Shown: positions 32,547 through 41,683, counted from the stretch's first letter. The stretch: DNA of 64,000 bases from Ottowia massiliensis (GCF_900240305.1 NZ_LT964854.1:1302001-1366000), one strand, 5' to 3'. Notes: a model not told the origin generated them from the sequence alone. A program made the numbers and translations.

Positions 32547-33548
32547 ATGACCATCAGAATCGGCATCAACGGCTTTGGCCGCATCGGGCGCATGGTGTTC
32601 AGGGCGGCCGTCAAAAGCTGCCCCGACATCGAAATCGTCGGCATCAACGACCTGCTCGAGCCTGACTACCTGGCCTACATGCTCAAGTACGACAGCGTGC
32701 AAGGCCGCTTTGACGCCGACGTGCGCGCCGAAGGCAACACGCTCATCGTCAATGGCAAAAAAACCCGCCTCAGCGCCGAAAAAGCCCCCGCCGATCTCAA
32801 ATGGGGCGATGTGGGCGCGCAAATCGTCATCGAATCCACCGGCCTGTTCCTGACCCAGGAAACCGCGCAAAAGCACCTGGACGCCGGCGCCGGCAAAGTC
32901 ATGATGTCCGCCCCTTCCAAAGACGACACGCCCATGTTCGTCTACGGCGTCAATAGCGACGCCTACGCGGGCCAGCGCATCATCAGCAACGCCAGCTGCA
33001 CCACCAACTGCCTCTCGCCCGTGGCCAAAGTGCTGCAAGACAAATGGGGCATCAAACGCGGCCTGATGACCACCGTGCACGCCGCCACCGCCACGCAAAA
33101 AACCGTGGACGGCCCCAGCAAAAAAGACTGGCGCGGCGGCCGGGGCATTCTGGAAAACATCATCCCCAGCAGCACCGGCGCGGCCAAGGCCGTGGGCGTT
33201 GTACTGCCCGCGCTCAAAGGCAAGCTCACCGGCATGTCCTTCCGCGTGCCCACCTCGGACGTCTCCGTCGTCGATCTCACTGTCGAGCTGGAAAAACCCG
33301 CTTCCTATGCCGACATCTGCGCCGAAATGAAAGCCCAAAGCGAAGGCAAGCTCAAAGGCATCCTCGGCTACACCGAAGACAAAGTCGTCGCCACCGACTT
33401 CCGGGGCGACGCGCACAGCTCCATCTTCGATGCGGGCGCCGGCATCGCGCTGGACGACACCTTCGTCAAACTCGTTGCCTGGTACGACAACGAATGGGGC
33501 TACTCCAACCGCTGCCTGGACATGGCGCGCGTCATGAGCCAGAAATAA
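32547..33548 (+). CDS. gap: Glyceraldehyde-3-phosphate dehydrogenase, type I
   Basis: 333 residues. NAD-binding GINGFGRIGRMVFRAAV at the N-terminus, catalytic cysteine in SNASCTTNCLSPVAKVL (about Cys155), HAATATQKTVDGPSKKDWRG and WYDNEWGYSNRCLDMA at the end. RBS CAGGAG. Second gene of a probable tkt-gap operon, with the terminator at 33627. Confidence 0.97.
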   Translation: MTIRIGINGFGRIGRMVFRAAVKSCPDIEIVGINDLLEPDYLAYMLKYDSVQGRFDADVRAEGNTLIVNGKKTRLSAEKAPADLKWGDVGAQIVIESTGLFLTQETAQKHLDAGAGKVMMSAPSKDDTPMFVYGVNSDAYAGQRIISNASCTTNCLSPVAKVLQDKWGIKRGLMTTVHAATATQKTVDGPSKKDWRGGRGILENIIPSSTGAAKAVGVVLPALKGKLTGMSFRVPTSDVSVVDLTVELEKPASYADICAEMKAQSEGKLKGILGYTEDKVVATDFRGDAHSSIFDAGAGIALDDTFVKLVAWYDNEWGYSNRCLDMARVMSQK

Positions 33549-33563
33549 GCCCGTCCCTGCCCC

Positions 33564-33606
33564 GGGAACCTGTCCGCAATCTTTCCGTGGGGGCGGGAAG
33601 CTCGCC
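33564..33606 (+). repeat. Family C element after gap
   Basis: GGGAACCTGTCCGCAATC followed by TTTCCGTGGGGGCGGGAAG, 16 bases beyond the gap stop codon. Confidence 0.5.
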
Positions 33607-33626
33607 CCTCAGGGCCAGGTTCTGAA

Positions 33627-33661
33627 AAGCCCATGCGCCGCTTTCGCACGCATGGGCTTTT
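33627..33661 (+). terminator. Rho-independent terminator of tkt-gap
   Basis: AAGCCCATGCG and CGCATGGGCTT form an 11 bp stem, followed by a TTTT tract. 78 bases beyond the gap stop. Confidence 0.87.
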
Positions 33662-33738
33662 TCACGTATGGCTCCAAGCGATGCCTGCGCGCCCTGCATC
33701 GCTCCGCGCTCCGGCGATGCGCAGCCCGTTTCATGCCC

Positions 33739-33798
33739 AAATCGGCCGCAAGTCCTAGTGGAATGGGCGCAGGCAGCTCCCTTTTTAATAGCGAATCA
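33739..33798 (+). repeat. Family B short dispersed repeat, copy 3
   Basis: AAATCGGCCGCAAGTCCTAG, TGGAATGGGCGCAGGCAGC and TTTTTAATAGCGAATCAGG. Lies between the convergent gap and lolB genes, five bases from the lolB stop. Confidence 0.65.
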
Positions 33799-33803
33799 GG
33801 CTT

Positions 33804-34316
33804 TCAAGGCTCGAAAACCACCTTCAGCTGCGCCGTGGGCAGCGGTTGCAGCCGGCGGGCGTAAAGGCGTCCTTCGGCGACGCGGGAGAGATCGGCATGC
33901 CAATCGGCGCTGGCTTGGGGCTGGCCGCGCAGCCAGCTGAAAAGGGCGGCCACGGGCAGGGGCGCGCCAGTGGCGCGGGCCGTCATGTCTTGCAGGCTGG
34001 CGTAGGTTTCGGTTTGCGCGCCTTGCTGCAAGCTGGCCTGGCCAGGCTGCCAGCGCATGAGGGCAAGGGTGCTGCCGACGGGAGAAGTCAGGTGCAGCTC
34101 GCCCGCCTCGGGCGTGCCGGAGAGGGTGAAACTGGCTGCGTAAGACTGGGGCGGCTCGCTTTCCACTTGCAGGGCGAGGCGTCCTTGCCAAAAGCGGCGC
34201 CCGGCTTGCGCTGGCTGGCTGGCGGGCGGTTCAGGAGCGGAGGGCGCATGGGCGCATCCCGCCAGGGCGGCGAACAAGGCGGCGGCCAGCGCGGCGGCGG
34301 GCAAACGGCACGTCAT
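33804..34316 (-). CDS. lolB: Outer-membrane lipoprotein LolB
   Basis: 170 residues. Lipoprotein signal with lipobox LAGC (Cys20). It receives lipoproteins from LolA and inserts them in the outer membrane. FWQGRLALQVESEPPQSYAA, FTLSGTPEAGELHLTSPVGS, ALMRWQPGQASL and LFSWLRGQP are family features. The ATG overlaps the stop of the upstream TPR gene by 4 bp. In related genomes ispE follows lolB; here a repeat follows and ispE is absent. Confidence 0.92.
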   Translation of the reverse strand: MTCRLPAAALAAALFAALAGCAHAPSAPEPPASQPAQAGRRFWQGRLALQVESEPPQSYAASFTLSGTPEAGELHLTSPVGSTLALMRWQPGQASLQQGAQTETYASLQDMTARATGAPLPVAALFSWLRGQPQASADWHADLSRVAEGRLYARRLQPLPTAQLKVVFEP

Positions 34317-36160
34317 GGCACAGCGGCTTTGCCCAGCGCGCCGGGCTGAACGCCCAGGCGCTTGAGCGTTTGCGCAAGCGTCTGGTTGCGGGGGTCAATG
34401 CGCAGAGCTTCGCGCCAGATGGCCTGCGCCCGCTCACGCTCGCCCTGCACCCAGAGCGCCTCGCCCAGGTGCGCGCCGATTTCGGCTTCGGGCTGGCGCT
34501 CGAAAGCGTCTTCGAGAATGCGGCGCGCTTCGTCCAGCCGCCCCTGGCGGAAGGCGATCCAGCCGAGGCTGTCTTGTATGAAGGGGTCGTGCGGAGCGAG
34601 GCTGACGGCTTTTTCAATGAGTTCGCGCGCTTCAGGCAGGCGCTGCTTGCGGTCGGCCAGCAGATAGCCCAGCGTGTTGTAGCCGGGGGCCGATTCGGGC
34701 CGCAGCTGGATGAGGCGGCGCAGCAGGCGCTCGGTTTCCACCATGTCGCCCGACTGCTCGGCGGCCAAGGCGGTTTCGTAAAGCAGGTCAGGGTCATCAG
34801 GCGCCTGGTCAAGCGCCGAGCGCAGCAGGGCGAACGCGGCGCGGGGCAGTCCCTCGCTGTGCAGCAGATTGCCTTCGGCCAGCACTTTGGCGCGGGCGTC
34901 TAGCGGGCCGTCTTCCGGCGCCTGGCGGATGAGACTGACGGCTTCATTCATGCGCCCCTGGCGGGCCAGCAGGCGCGCACGGGCGATGAGCACGGTGGCA
35001 GCGGCCTCGCCTTCGTCCAGCTCGATCTTGTCCAGCCACCGCGCGGCCTGGGCGTAGTCACCCTGGCGCTCGGCCAGTTGCGACAAGGCCAGGCAGGCGC
35101 TGGCGCGCTCCGGCTCGGTGGCTTCGCTTTCAGGCGCCAGCTCCAGATAGCGCCGCAGCGACTGGCGCGCGGCTTCGTCCTGATGCACGCCCGCCTGCGC
35201 CAGCCCCAGGGCCAGCCAGCTTTCCTCGCTTTGCGGGTGGCGCTGCGCCCAGTCGGCCAGGAACTGGCGGGAGGCGATGTCCTGCCCCAGTTCGCGCAAG
35301 GCGGCGGCGTAGGCCACGCCCATGCCGGGCGCGGCCTTTTCGCGCTCCAGGTAGCCGCGCGCCAGCGCCTGGGCCTCGTCCATGCCGGCATTCACCCACA
35401 AGTGCAAGGCCAGCCGGGCGGGCCATTCGGAATCGGGCGCCTGCCGCGCGCCTTCCTGCGCGGCTTGCAGCGCGCCTGCCGCATCGCCCGCCTGCAAGCG
35501 CATGCGGCCCAGGGTGGCCCAGGCGGGGCCGGCGGCGCCCGGCTCGTCAATCACGGAGGAAAGCGCCTTCGTGATGATTTCAAGCGCTTTTTGTTTGTCG
35601 GACATGCGGCCATAAATGGCCGGCAGGGCGTTGATGAGCGAAGCGCGCTCCTCGTCTTCCAGCAGCGGCAGCATGGCGCGCAGGGGTTCGGCGGTTTCGC
35701 TGGCGCGGCCCATGAGCAGCAGGGTCTGCAACTGGTAGCGCAGCGCCACGGGTGAATCGGGATGGGCGCGCAGCCAGGCCTCCACGGCTTCCAGCGCCGC
35801 TGTGCCAGCGCCCGCTTGCAGGGCCATGGCGGTGGCGCGCTCGTAGGCCGCTTCGTCGCCCGTGCGGCGGGCGGCGTCAAACATGAAGCTCACGCCCGTG
35901 CGCGCGTCGCCGCTTTGAAAACTCAGCTCGCCCACCAGCAGCCTGTAAAGCAGCGAGGCCGTAAGGGCGGATTGCGGCGGCGCGGTTTTTTCGGCCTGCG
36001 CGGGCGGCGGCTCCTCAGCCGAAGAGGCGTTTGGCTCCTGCCCCGAAGCGGGCGCGCTGCAAAGCGCGAAACAGGCCAAGGCAAGGGCAGAAGCGGCGGC
36101 GGAAATCGGGCGCCGCAAGGACGGGCGCGCTGGCGGGCGCAAGGGCTTATTCAGGGGCAT
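34313..36160 (-). CDS. Exported TPR protein of the lolB operon
   Basis: 615 residues. Signal-like segment ISAAASALALACFALCSAPA near the N-terminus, then a Pro/Glu-rich spacer, then about 14 TPR-like units through to the C-terminus, including GYNTLGYLLADRKQRLPEAR and FIQDSLGWIAFRQGRLDEAR. The family is regularly found between mutM and lolB in Burkholderiales. Start at ATG 36160 (MPLNKPLRPP); an in-frame ATG at 36178 would overlap the divergent mutM start. It probably works in the periplasm or at the envelope; partner unknown. Confidence 0.85.
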   Translation of the reverse strand: MPLNKPLRPPARPSLRRPISAAASALALACFALCSAPASGQEPNASSAEEPPPAQAEKTAPPQSALTASLLYRLLVGELSFQSGDARTGVSFMFDAARRTGDEAAYERATAMALQAGAGTAALEAVEAWLRAHPDSPVALRYQLQTLLLMGRASETAEPLRAMLPLLEDEERASLINALPAIYGRMSDKQKALEIITKALSSVIDEPGAAGPAWATLGRMRLQAGDAAGALQAAQEGARQAPDSEWPARLALHLWVNAGMDEAQALARGYLEREKAAPGMGVAYAAALRELGQDIASRQFLADWAQRHPQSEESWLALGLAQAGVHQDEAARQSLRRYLELAPESEATEPERASACLALSQLAERQGDYAQAARWLDKIELDEGEAAATVLIARARLLARQGRMNEAVSLIRQAPEDGPLDARAKVLAEGNLLHSEGLPRAAFALLRSALDQAPDDPDLLYETALAAEQSGDMVETERLLRRLIQLRPESAPGYNTLGYLLADRKQRLPEARELIEKAVSLAPHDPFIQDSLGWIAFRQGRLDEARRILEDAFERQPEAEIGAHLGEALWVQGERERAQAIWREALRIDPRNQTLAQTLKRLGVQPGALGKAAVP

Positions 36161-36176
36161 CAACCCATAATAAGTC

Positions 36177-36995
36177 ATGCCCGAACTGCCAGAAGTTGAA
36201 GTCACGCGGCGCGGCCTTGCCTGCCGCCTGCCGGGCGCGCGCATCGAGGCCGCACGGCCCGGCAAACCCTTGCGCTGGCCGCTGGGCATCGCCCCCGAAG
36301 CCTTGCGGGGCCGTACCGTGGCCAGCGTGGGGCGGCGCGGCAAATACCTGCTGCTGCGCCTGGCGCCGGACGGGCTGCTGCTGGTGCATCTGGGCATGTC
36401 GGGCAGCCTGGACTGGCAGGCCGCGCCGCCGCCGCCCGGCCCGCATGACCACTTTGATCTCGTGACCAGCCAGGGCGTTTTGCGCCTGCATGACCCGCGC
36501 CGCTTTGGCGCCGTTGTCTGGGCGCCCGACGAAAACTCCGGCATGGCCGCCAAGCTGCTGGGCGGCCTGGGCATGGAGCCGCTGGACGGGACGTTCGACG
36601 CCGCCGCCTTCCATCAGCGCCTGAAAAAGCGCCGCGCGCCCATCAAGCAAGTGCTGCTGGCGGGCGGCGTGGTGGTGGGCGTAGGCAACATTTACGCCAG
36701 CGAGGCGCTGTTTCACGCGGGCCTGCACCCCGCCGTGTCCGCTTGCCGCGTCTCGCGCCCGCGCGCTGACCGCCTGCATGCCGCCATCCGCCAGGTGCTG
36801 GCGCGCGCCGTGGAGCAAGGCGGCAGCACCCTGCGCGACTTTGCCGCCATTGACGGCCATGCGGGCCACTTTCAGCTGGAAGCGGCGGTTTATGGCCGCG
36901 AAGGCCAGCCCCGCCGCGCCTGCGGCACGCCCATCCGCCGCATCGCGCAAGGGCAGCGCTCCACCTGGTTCTGCCCGGCGTGCCAGAAGAGATGA
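36177..36995 (+). CDS. mutM: Formamidopyrimidine-DNA glycosylase
   Basis: 272 residues. Removes oxidised purines. The catalytic N-terminus MPELPEVEVTRRGL with Pro2 and Glu3 is intact, as are KYLLLRL (Lys57 region), HLGMSGSL and GNIYASEALF. The C-terminal zinc finger is odd: GQPRRACGTPIRRIA and WFCPACQKR carry only three of four cysteines, because the first (GxPCxxCGTPI in other enzymes) is Arg. The change would need one base (TGC to CGC). It could weaken DNA binding or reflect a sequence error. Divergent from the lolB-operon TPR gene. Confidence 0.94.
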   Translation: MPELPEVEVTRRGLACRLPGARIEAARPGKPLRWPLGIAPEALRGRTVASVGRRGKYLLLRLAPDGLLLVHLGMSGSLDWQAAPPPPGPHDHFDLVTSQGVLRLHDPRRFGAVVWAPDENSGMAAKLLGGLGMEPLDGTFDAAAFHQRLKKRRAPIKQVLLAGGVVVGVGNIYASEALFHAGLHPAVSACRVSRPRADRLHAAIRQVLARAVEQGGSTLRDFAAIDGHAGHFQLEAAVYGREGQPRRACGTPIRRIAQGQRSTWFCPACQKR

Positions 36996-37060
36996 AACGG
37001 CGAAGCGCTCGCTTCCCGAACAAGAGCCAATCCACCCCGCATCAATACGCTGATGTCTAG

Positions 37061-37078
37061 GGTTTGTTGAGAATTCCA
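37061..37078. mobile_element. Solo terminal end of an IS5-type element
   Basis: GGTTTGTTGAGAATTCCAG preceded by CTAG matches the end of the IS remnant at 56093 (GGCCTGTTGAGAATTGCTG preceded by CTAA) in 13 of the first 15 bases. CTAG and CTAA fit the YTAR target of IS5-type elements. No transposase sequence is seen next to it. Confidence 0.4.
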
Positions 37079-37120
37079 GCTTCGGGCATGCTTTCCTTTT
37101 CCCTGCTCCGCTGGTTGCGG

Positions 37121-38683
37121 CTACTCCTTTTCTTCTTCCTGCTGCGCCTTGAGCGCCTGCTGGGTTTCGCGCAAGCGGGTGTCCACGATGGCCGCCTCGA
37201 TATGGTCGGCCTGCGGATGCTGGCGCACCCAGTCCTGCGCGGCGCGAAAGCGCTGGGCCGCGCCAGCCAGGTCCTGCCAGGCCAGCTGCGCCTGCCCTTC
37301 GGCGCGCAAAGCGTGCAAGGGCTGCCCGCGCTCGCGCCAGGCGGCGGCCAGCAGCTGCCAGGCCGTGCCGTCATCGGCGTGCAGGCTGACCCAGCGTTGC
37401 AGGCGTTCGGCAGCTTGCTGCGCCTGGCCGCTGGCCGTTTCGGCCTGCGCCAGAAAAAGCTGCTCGGGGCGGCCTTCGGCGCCTTCGGGCACGTGCGCTT
37501 GCAGCAGGGTTTTGACTTGGGCGTAGTCCTTGGCGCGCAGGGCCAGATCGGCTTGCAGCAGGCGGGCCTGGCGCGCGGCGGCGGGCTGGCTTTGCACCAG
37601 CGCGGGCAGCTGGGCGGCCAGCGCTTGCGCCTGGCCCAGGTGGCGCAGCTCGGCTTGCGCCAGCGCGGCGGCGTAAAGGGAGGCGACGCGCCGCTGAAGC
37701 GGCAGGCCGCGCTCGCCCGTGCCTTGCGGCGCCTTGGCCCAGTCGCGCAGCTTGTCCACGCCGGGGCGCGAGAGCACGCGGGCGCGGGCGGAAATTTGCG
37801 CTTGCGCCAGATCAGGCTCGGCGCTGGCTTTGCCCGCTTCGCGCGGGGCGCGCAAGCGCGCTTCGGAGATGCGCTCGGCCGTGAGCGGGTGGCTGCGCAG
37901 CCAGGGCCAGTCGCCCCGGTCGCTCAGGCGCGTGGCGTTTTGCAGCTTTTCAAACATGCTGGCCATGCCTTGCGCCGAAAAACCGGCCTGCTGGTAGATG
38001 CCGTGGCCGATGCGGTCGGCCTCGCGCTCCATGTCGCGCGAGTAATTGAGCTGCTGCTGCAAGGCGGCGGCCTGCCCGCCGGTAATGAGGGCCGCGCCCG
38101 CTTGCGGGTTGCTGCCCGCCGCCAGCGCGCCCAGGATGAGGCTGGCCAGCAGCAAGGGCGCCTGGCGCGCCTGGCGGCTGGTCATGCGCGAGATGTGGCG
38201 CTGGGTGACGTGCGCCATTTCGTGCGCCATGACGGAGGCCAGCTCGTCGCGCGAGTCCACCACGCCAATCATGCCCAGATACAGGCCGAAGTAGCCGCCG
38301 GGCACGGCAAAGGCGTTGATTTCGCCCTCGCGCCCCAGCAGCACGCGCCAGGCGTAGGCCTCGTCCAGCTCCGGCGGCATGTCGCCGCGCTGGCGGGCGG
38401 CGGCGCGCAAAGGCTGCCAGATGCCGTCCACCCACTGGGTGAGCACCGGATCGTCAAAAAAGGAAGGGTCGCGAAACATCTCGCGCGCGATGCGGTCGCC
38501 CAGCTTGCGCTCTTGCAGCGGCGTCATCTCGCCCGCATCGCCCAGCGAAGGCAGCGCCGCCGGCGCGGCCTGGGCCACCTGCACGGCGTGCGGCCAGTGC
38601 GCCGCGCCGTCATGAACGCCATGCGCCCATGCCGCAGCGGGCAGCAACAAAGAAAAAGCAAGGGAGAAAGCGCCTGTTTTCAT
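37121..38683 (-). CDS. bepA: M48-family periplasmic metalloprotease/chaperone BepA
   Basis: 520 residues. Signal peptide FSLAFSLLLPAAAWA. The M48 domain (about 60-290) has AVPGGYFGLYLGMI, the zinc site MAHEMAHVTQRH (HEMAH) and the third ligand in NYSRDMEREADRIGH. A C-terminal TPR region (about 310-500) completes the BepA/YfgC architecture. It degrades or helps assemble outer-membrane proteins such as LptD. The gene starts back to back with rsmA. A Lys/Glu-rich tail (QQEEEKE) ends the protein. Confidence 0.92.
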   Translation of the reverse strand: MKTGAFSLAFSLLLPAAAWAHGVHDGAAHWPHAVQVAQAAPAALPSLGDAGEMTPLQERKLGDRIAREMFRDPSFFDDPVLTQWVDGIWQPLRAAARQRGDMPPELDEAYAWRVLLGREGEINAFAVPGGYFGLYLGMIGVVDSRDELASVMAHEMAHVTQRHISRMTSRQARQAPLLLASLILGALAAGSNPQAGAALITGGQAAALQQQLNYSRDMEREADRIGHGIYQQAGFSAQGMASMFEKLQNATRLSDRGDWPWLRSHPLTAERISEARLRAPREAGKASAEPDLAQAQISARARVLSRPGVDKLRDWAKAPQGTGERGLPLQRRVASLYAAALAQAELRHLGQAQALAAQLPALVQSQPAAARQARLLQADLALRAKDYAQVKTLLQAHVPEGAEGRPEQLFLAQAETASGQAQQAAERLQRWVSLHADDGTAWQLLAAAWRERGQPLHALRAEGQAQLAWQDLAGAAQRFRAAQDWVRQHPQADHIEAAIVDTRLRETQQALKAQQEEEKE

Positions 38684-38738
38684 GGCATCTATGATGCCCC
38701 GCTTTTTTCAGCGCCCCTTGCGGCAATGGGGCCACGCC

Positions 38739-39551
38739 ATGAAACACATTCCCCGCAAACGCTTCGGCCAGCATTTTTTGAGCGACGAAGCCGTGATTGA
38801 CGCCATCGTCCGCGCCATCGCCCCCTGCCCGGGGCAGGCCGTGGTGGAAATCGGCCCCGGCCTGGCCGCGCTCACCCAGCCGCTGCTTCAGCGCCTGGGG
38901 CGGCTGACCGTCATCGAGCTGGACCGCGATCTGGCTGCGCGCCTTCGCGGCCAGCCCCATTTGCATGTCATCGAGTCGGATGTGCTGAAGGTGGACTTCG
39001 CGCAACTGGCGCGCGATCTGGCCGCGCAAGCCCTGGCCGAAACGCCTGCCCCGGCCAAGCTGCGCGTGTGCGGCAACCTGCCCTACAACATCTCCACGCC
39101 CATCCTCTTTCACCTGCTGCCCTTCGCGCCCGTCATTGAAGACCAGCACTTCATGCTGCAAAAAGAAGTGGTGGACCGCATGGTGGCCGCGCCTGCCACG
39201 GCCAGCTACGGGCGGCTTTCCGTCATGCTGCAATGGCGCTACGAAATGGAAAGCGTGCTGCACGTGCCGCCCGAAGCCTTCAGCCCGCCGCCCAAGGTGG
39301 AATCAGCCGTCGTACGCATGCTGCCCCTGCCCGCGCCCGCTGATGTGCCGCTAGCCGGTTTTTCCGAGCTGGTGCAAGTGGCCTTCAGCCAGCGCCGCAA
39401 GCTGCTGCGCCACACCCTGGGCCGCTGGCTGCAAGCGCGCGGCTTTGCCGGCGCGTTCGACGTGCAGCGCCGCGCCGAAGAAGTGCCCGTGCATGAATAC
39501 ATCGCCCTGGCGCAGCAGGCGCTGGGCCGCGCGCCCGCCGCCAGCCCATAG
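38739..39551 (+). CDS. rsmA: 16S rRNA dimethyladenosine transferase
   Basis: 270 residues. Dimethylates two adjacent adenines near the 3' end of 16S rRNA. KRFGQHFLSDEAVIDAIV, SAM motif VVEIGPGLAALTQPLL, ELDRDLA, and NLPYNISTPILFHLL (motif IV) are intact. FSQRRKLLRHTLG is the C-terminal domain signature. ATG 38739 chosen (MKHIPRKRFG). In many Proteobacteria it follows surA and pdxA; those are not seen here. Confidence 0.96.
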   Translation: MKHIPRKRFGQHFLSDEAVIDAIVRAIAPCPGQAVVEIGPGLAALTQPLLQRLGRLTVIELDRDLAARLRGQPHLHVIESDVLKVDFAQLARDLAAQALAETPAPAKLRVCGNLPYNISTPILFHLLPFAPVIEDQHFMLQKEVVDRMVAAPATASYGRLSVMLQWRYEMESVLHVPPEAFSPPPKVESAVVRMLPLPAPADVPLAGFSELVQVAFSQRRKLLRHTLGRWLQARGFAGAFDVQRRAEEVPVHEYIALAQQALGRAPAASP

Positions 39552-39589
39552 GCTGAACCGGATGCGGGAGAAAGCTGGATGAAAGCGTT

Positions 39590-39679
39590 ATTTCGCTCCG
39601 CTATTCATAGCAAGAGGTCCTAGTGGAACCTGCGCGAGACGGTGCTTTCGCCCCCTTGAATTTGCTCCTGTTTCTGATG
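39590..39679 (-). repeat. Family A dispersed repeat, copy 9
   Basis: Inverted: ATTTCGCTCCGCTATTCATA, GCAAGAGGTCCTAGTGG, GCGCGAGACGGTGCTTTCGC, CTTGAATTTGCTCCTG. Hairpin arms GGGGC and GCACC partly pair around GAAA. Confidence 0.8.
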
Positions 39680-39730
39680 TCTTTCTTCAGGCGAAGCCGA
39701 CCTGAAGGCGCTGCCTCATTCGTCGCGCAG

Positions 39731-39762
39731 GCTCGCCGCGCAGGCGGGCCGTGAACAGGTTT
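39731..39762 (-). repeat. Family C post-stop element (after ssb)
   Basis: AAACCTGTTCACGGCCCGCC directly after the ssb TGA on the minus strand. Confidence 0.55.
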
Positions 39763-40254
39763 TCAGAAGGGAATGTCGTCGTCCATGTCGCCTAGGTCAG
39801 CCGCAGGCGGCTGCGCTGCGGCGGGCGCTGGCGCGGGAGCGGGGCGGGCGGGCGCGGCGGCGCGGGGGGCAGGCGCGGCGCGGCGCGGCGCATCGTAGCT
39901 GGCATCGTCGCCGCCAGCGGCGTTGCGGCTGCCCAGCATTTGCATGTTGTCTACGCGGATTTCGCTGGTGCTGCGTTCCTGGCCGCTTTGGTCCGTCCAC
40001 TTGCGGGTGCGGATGCTGCCTTCCACGTAAATCTGCGAGCCTTTGCGCAGGTACTGTCCGGCAATTTCGGCCAGCCGGTCATTGAACACCAGGCGGTGCC
40101 ACTCGGTGTGCTCGCGCATTTCGCCGCTTTGGCGGTCTTTCCAGCGCTCGGTGGTTGCCAAGGTGACGTTGGCCACCTGGCCGCCGCTGGGGAAGGTGCG
40201 CACTTCCGGGTCACGGCCCAGGTTGCCGACGAGGATGACTTTGTTCACGGCCAT
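39763..40254 (-). CDS. ssb: Single-stranded DNA-binding protein
   Basis: 163 residues. OB-fold domain 1-110 with MAVNKVILVGNLGRDPEVRT, HTEWHRLVFNDRLAEIAGQY and YVEGSIRTRKWTD. A low-complexity Ala/Pro linker (about 120-152) leads to the conserved acidic tail DMDDDIPF that recruits partner proteins. Downstream of an MFS transporter gene on the same strand, as in other Burkholderiales; the usual uvrA on the far side is missing. Confidence 0.97.
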   Translation of the reverse strand: MAVNKVILVGNLGRDPEVRTFPSGGQVANVTLATTERWKDRQSGEMREHTEWHRLVFNDRLAEIAGQYLRKGSQIYVEGSIRTRKWTDQSGQERSTSEIRVDNMQMLGSRNAAGGDDASYDAPRRAAPAPRAAAPARPAPAPAPAAAQPPAADLGDMDDDIPF

Positions 40255-40282
40255 GATGAAGAACCTTTGCAAAAGCGGCAAA

Positions 40283-41530
40283 TTATGCGGTGCCCGGCTC
40301 TTTGGCGGGCGCATGCACGGGCTGCTTCCAGCCCAGCGCCAGCCACAGCGCCGACAGCGCCGCGCCCGCCACGAAAACCGCTGCCGCGCCTTGCTCTTTC
40401 AGCAGCCAGCCGCCCAGCGCGCCGCCTGCGAACAAGCCCAGCGATTGCAAGGTGTTGAACACCCCCAGCGCCTGCCCGCGCACCGCCTGCGGCGCCAGGC
40501 GCGACACCAGGCTGGGCAGGCTGGCCTCGATGGCGTTGAAAGCCACGAAAAAGAGAAACAGCGCCACGCCCAGCGCCCACAGCCCCGGCTGGCGCGGCGC
40601 AATCCAGCAGAAGATGAGCTGCACCAGCAGATACAGCACGATGGAGCCGCGCAGCGCCAGCGCCAGATGCCCGCGCCGCTCCAGAGAAAACAGCCCGCCC
40701 AGCAGCACAAACGAGGCCAGCACCGCCGGCAGATACAAATGCCAGTGCTCGGCCTTGCCCAGCCCCGCGCCCACCAGCAGCCCCGGCACCACCACCCACA
40801 TGGCCATTTGCACGGCCTGCAACACAAAAATGCCCAGGTTGAGCCGCCACAGCAGCGGATGCCGCCACACGCCCACGGGCGCGGCGGCGGGATGGCTTTC
40901 GGCCTCGTGCGCTTCATGCAGCTTGTGCGGCGGCTCGGCGGGCGTGACCCACAGCACCAGCCCCACACCCGCCAGCGACAGCGCGCCCGTCAGCCAGAAC
41001 AGCCCGCTCAGGCCCCCCAGCCAGGCCGACAGCGGCGGCGCGGCCAGCAGCGACAGGGCAAACATCAGCCCGATGCTTGCGCCCACCAGCGCCATGGCCT
41101 TGATGCGCACCTCATCGCGCGTTTGATCGGCCAGCAGCGCCGTCACTGCCGCCGAAATGGCCCCGGCGCCTTGCAAGGCGCGCCCGGCCATCAGCCCATA
41201 CACGCTGCCAGCCAGCGCGCCCACCAGCGAGCCGGCGGCAAAAACCAGCAGCCCCAGCACAATGACCCGCTTGCGCCCGAAGCGGTCCGAGGCCATGCCC
41301 AGCGGCGCCTGAAACACCGCCTGCACCAGCCCATACAGGCCCAGCGCCAGGCCCACAAGCACCGGATCGCCCCCTCCGGGGTAGTGCGCCGCCTCCAGAG
41401 CGAACACGGGCAGCACCAGAAACAGCCCCAGCATGCGCAGCGCGAAGATGGACGCCAGCGAAAAGCTGGCACGGCGCTCGTCATTCGTCATGGACGCGCG
41501 GCGGGATGGGGCAGATGGCGTGGCGGGCAT
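40283..41530 (-). CDS. Major facilitator superfamily transporter
   Basis: 415 residues with about 12 transmembrane helices in two halves. MFS loop motif GMASDRFGRKRVIVLGLLVF lies between helices 2 and 3, and RALQGAGAISAAVTALLADQ in helix 5 resembles drug:proton antiporters (motif C-like). The central loop carries EPPHKLHEAHEAESHP. Start at ATG 41530 or 41491 cannot be decided; no strong RBS is seen for either. The gene lies 28 bp upstream of ssb, a conserved pairing. Substrate unknown. Confidence 0.88.
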   Translation of the reverse strand: MPATPSAPSRRASMTNDERRASFSLASIFALRMLGLFLVLPVFALEAAHYPGGGDPVLVGLALGLYGLVQAVFQAPLGMASDRFGRKRVIVLGLLVFAAGSLVGALAGSVYGLMAGRALQGAGAISAAVTALLADQTRDEVRIKAMALVGASIGLMFALSLLAAPPLSAWLGGLSGLFWLTGALSLAGVGLVLWVTPAEPPHKLHEAHEAESHPAAAPVGVWRHPLLWRLNLGIFVLQAVQMAMWVVVPGLLVGAGLGKAEHWHLYLPAVLASFVLLGGLFSLERRGHLALALRGSIVLYLLVQLIFCWIAPRQPGLWALGVALFLFFVAFNAIEASLPSLVSRLAPQAVRGQALGVFNTLQSLGLFAGGALGGWLLKEQGAAAVFVAGAALSALWLALGWKQPVHAPAKEPGTA

Positions 41531-41683
41531 GGGTAACAAGGCAAAACCAATGCGGGCGATTGTCATGGATGCGCTGGCGGCCACGCGAAAATGCCGCCCA
41601 GCCGGCCACCCGCAAAACGCCAGATGCCGCGCTTTACCCATCTTTACCCCTCATTCATTCCGGCGCAGCGCCCTGAGGGCACC

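Noticed and set aside
30459..33416. 985-codon open frame on the minus strand opposite tkt and gap
   Set aside because: Antisense to two intact, highly conserved enzymes; composition-driven absence of stops.
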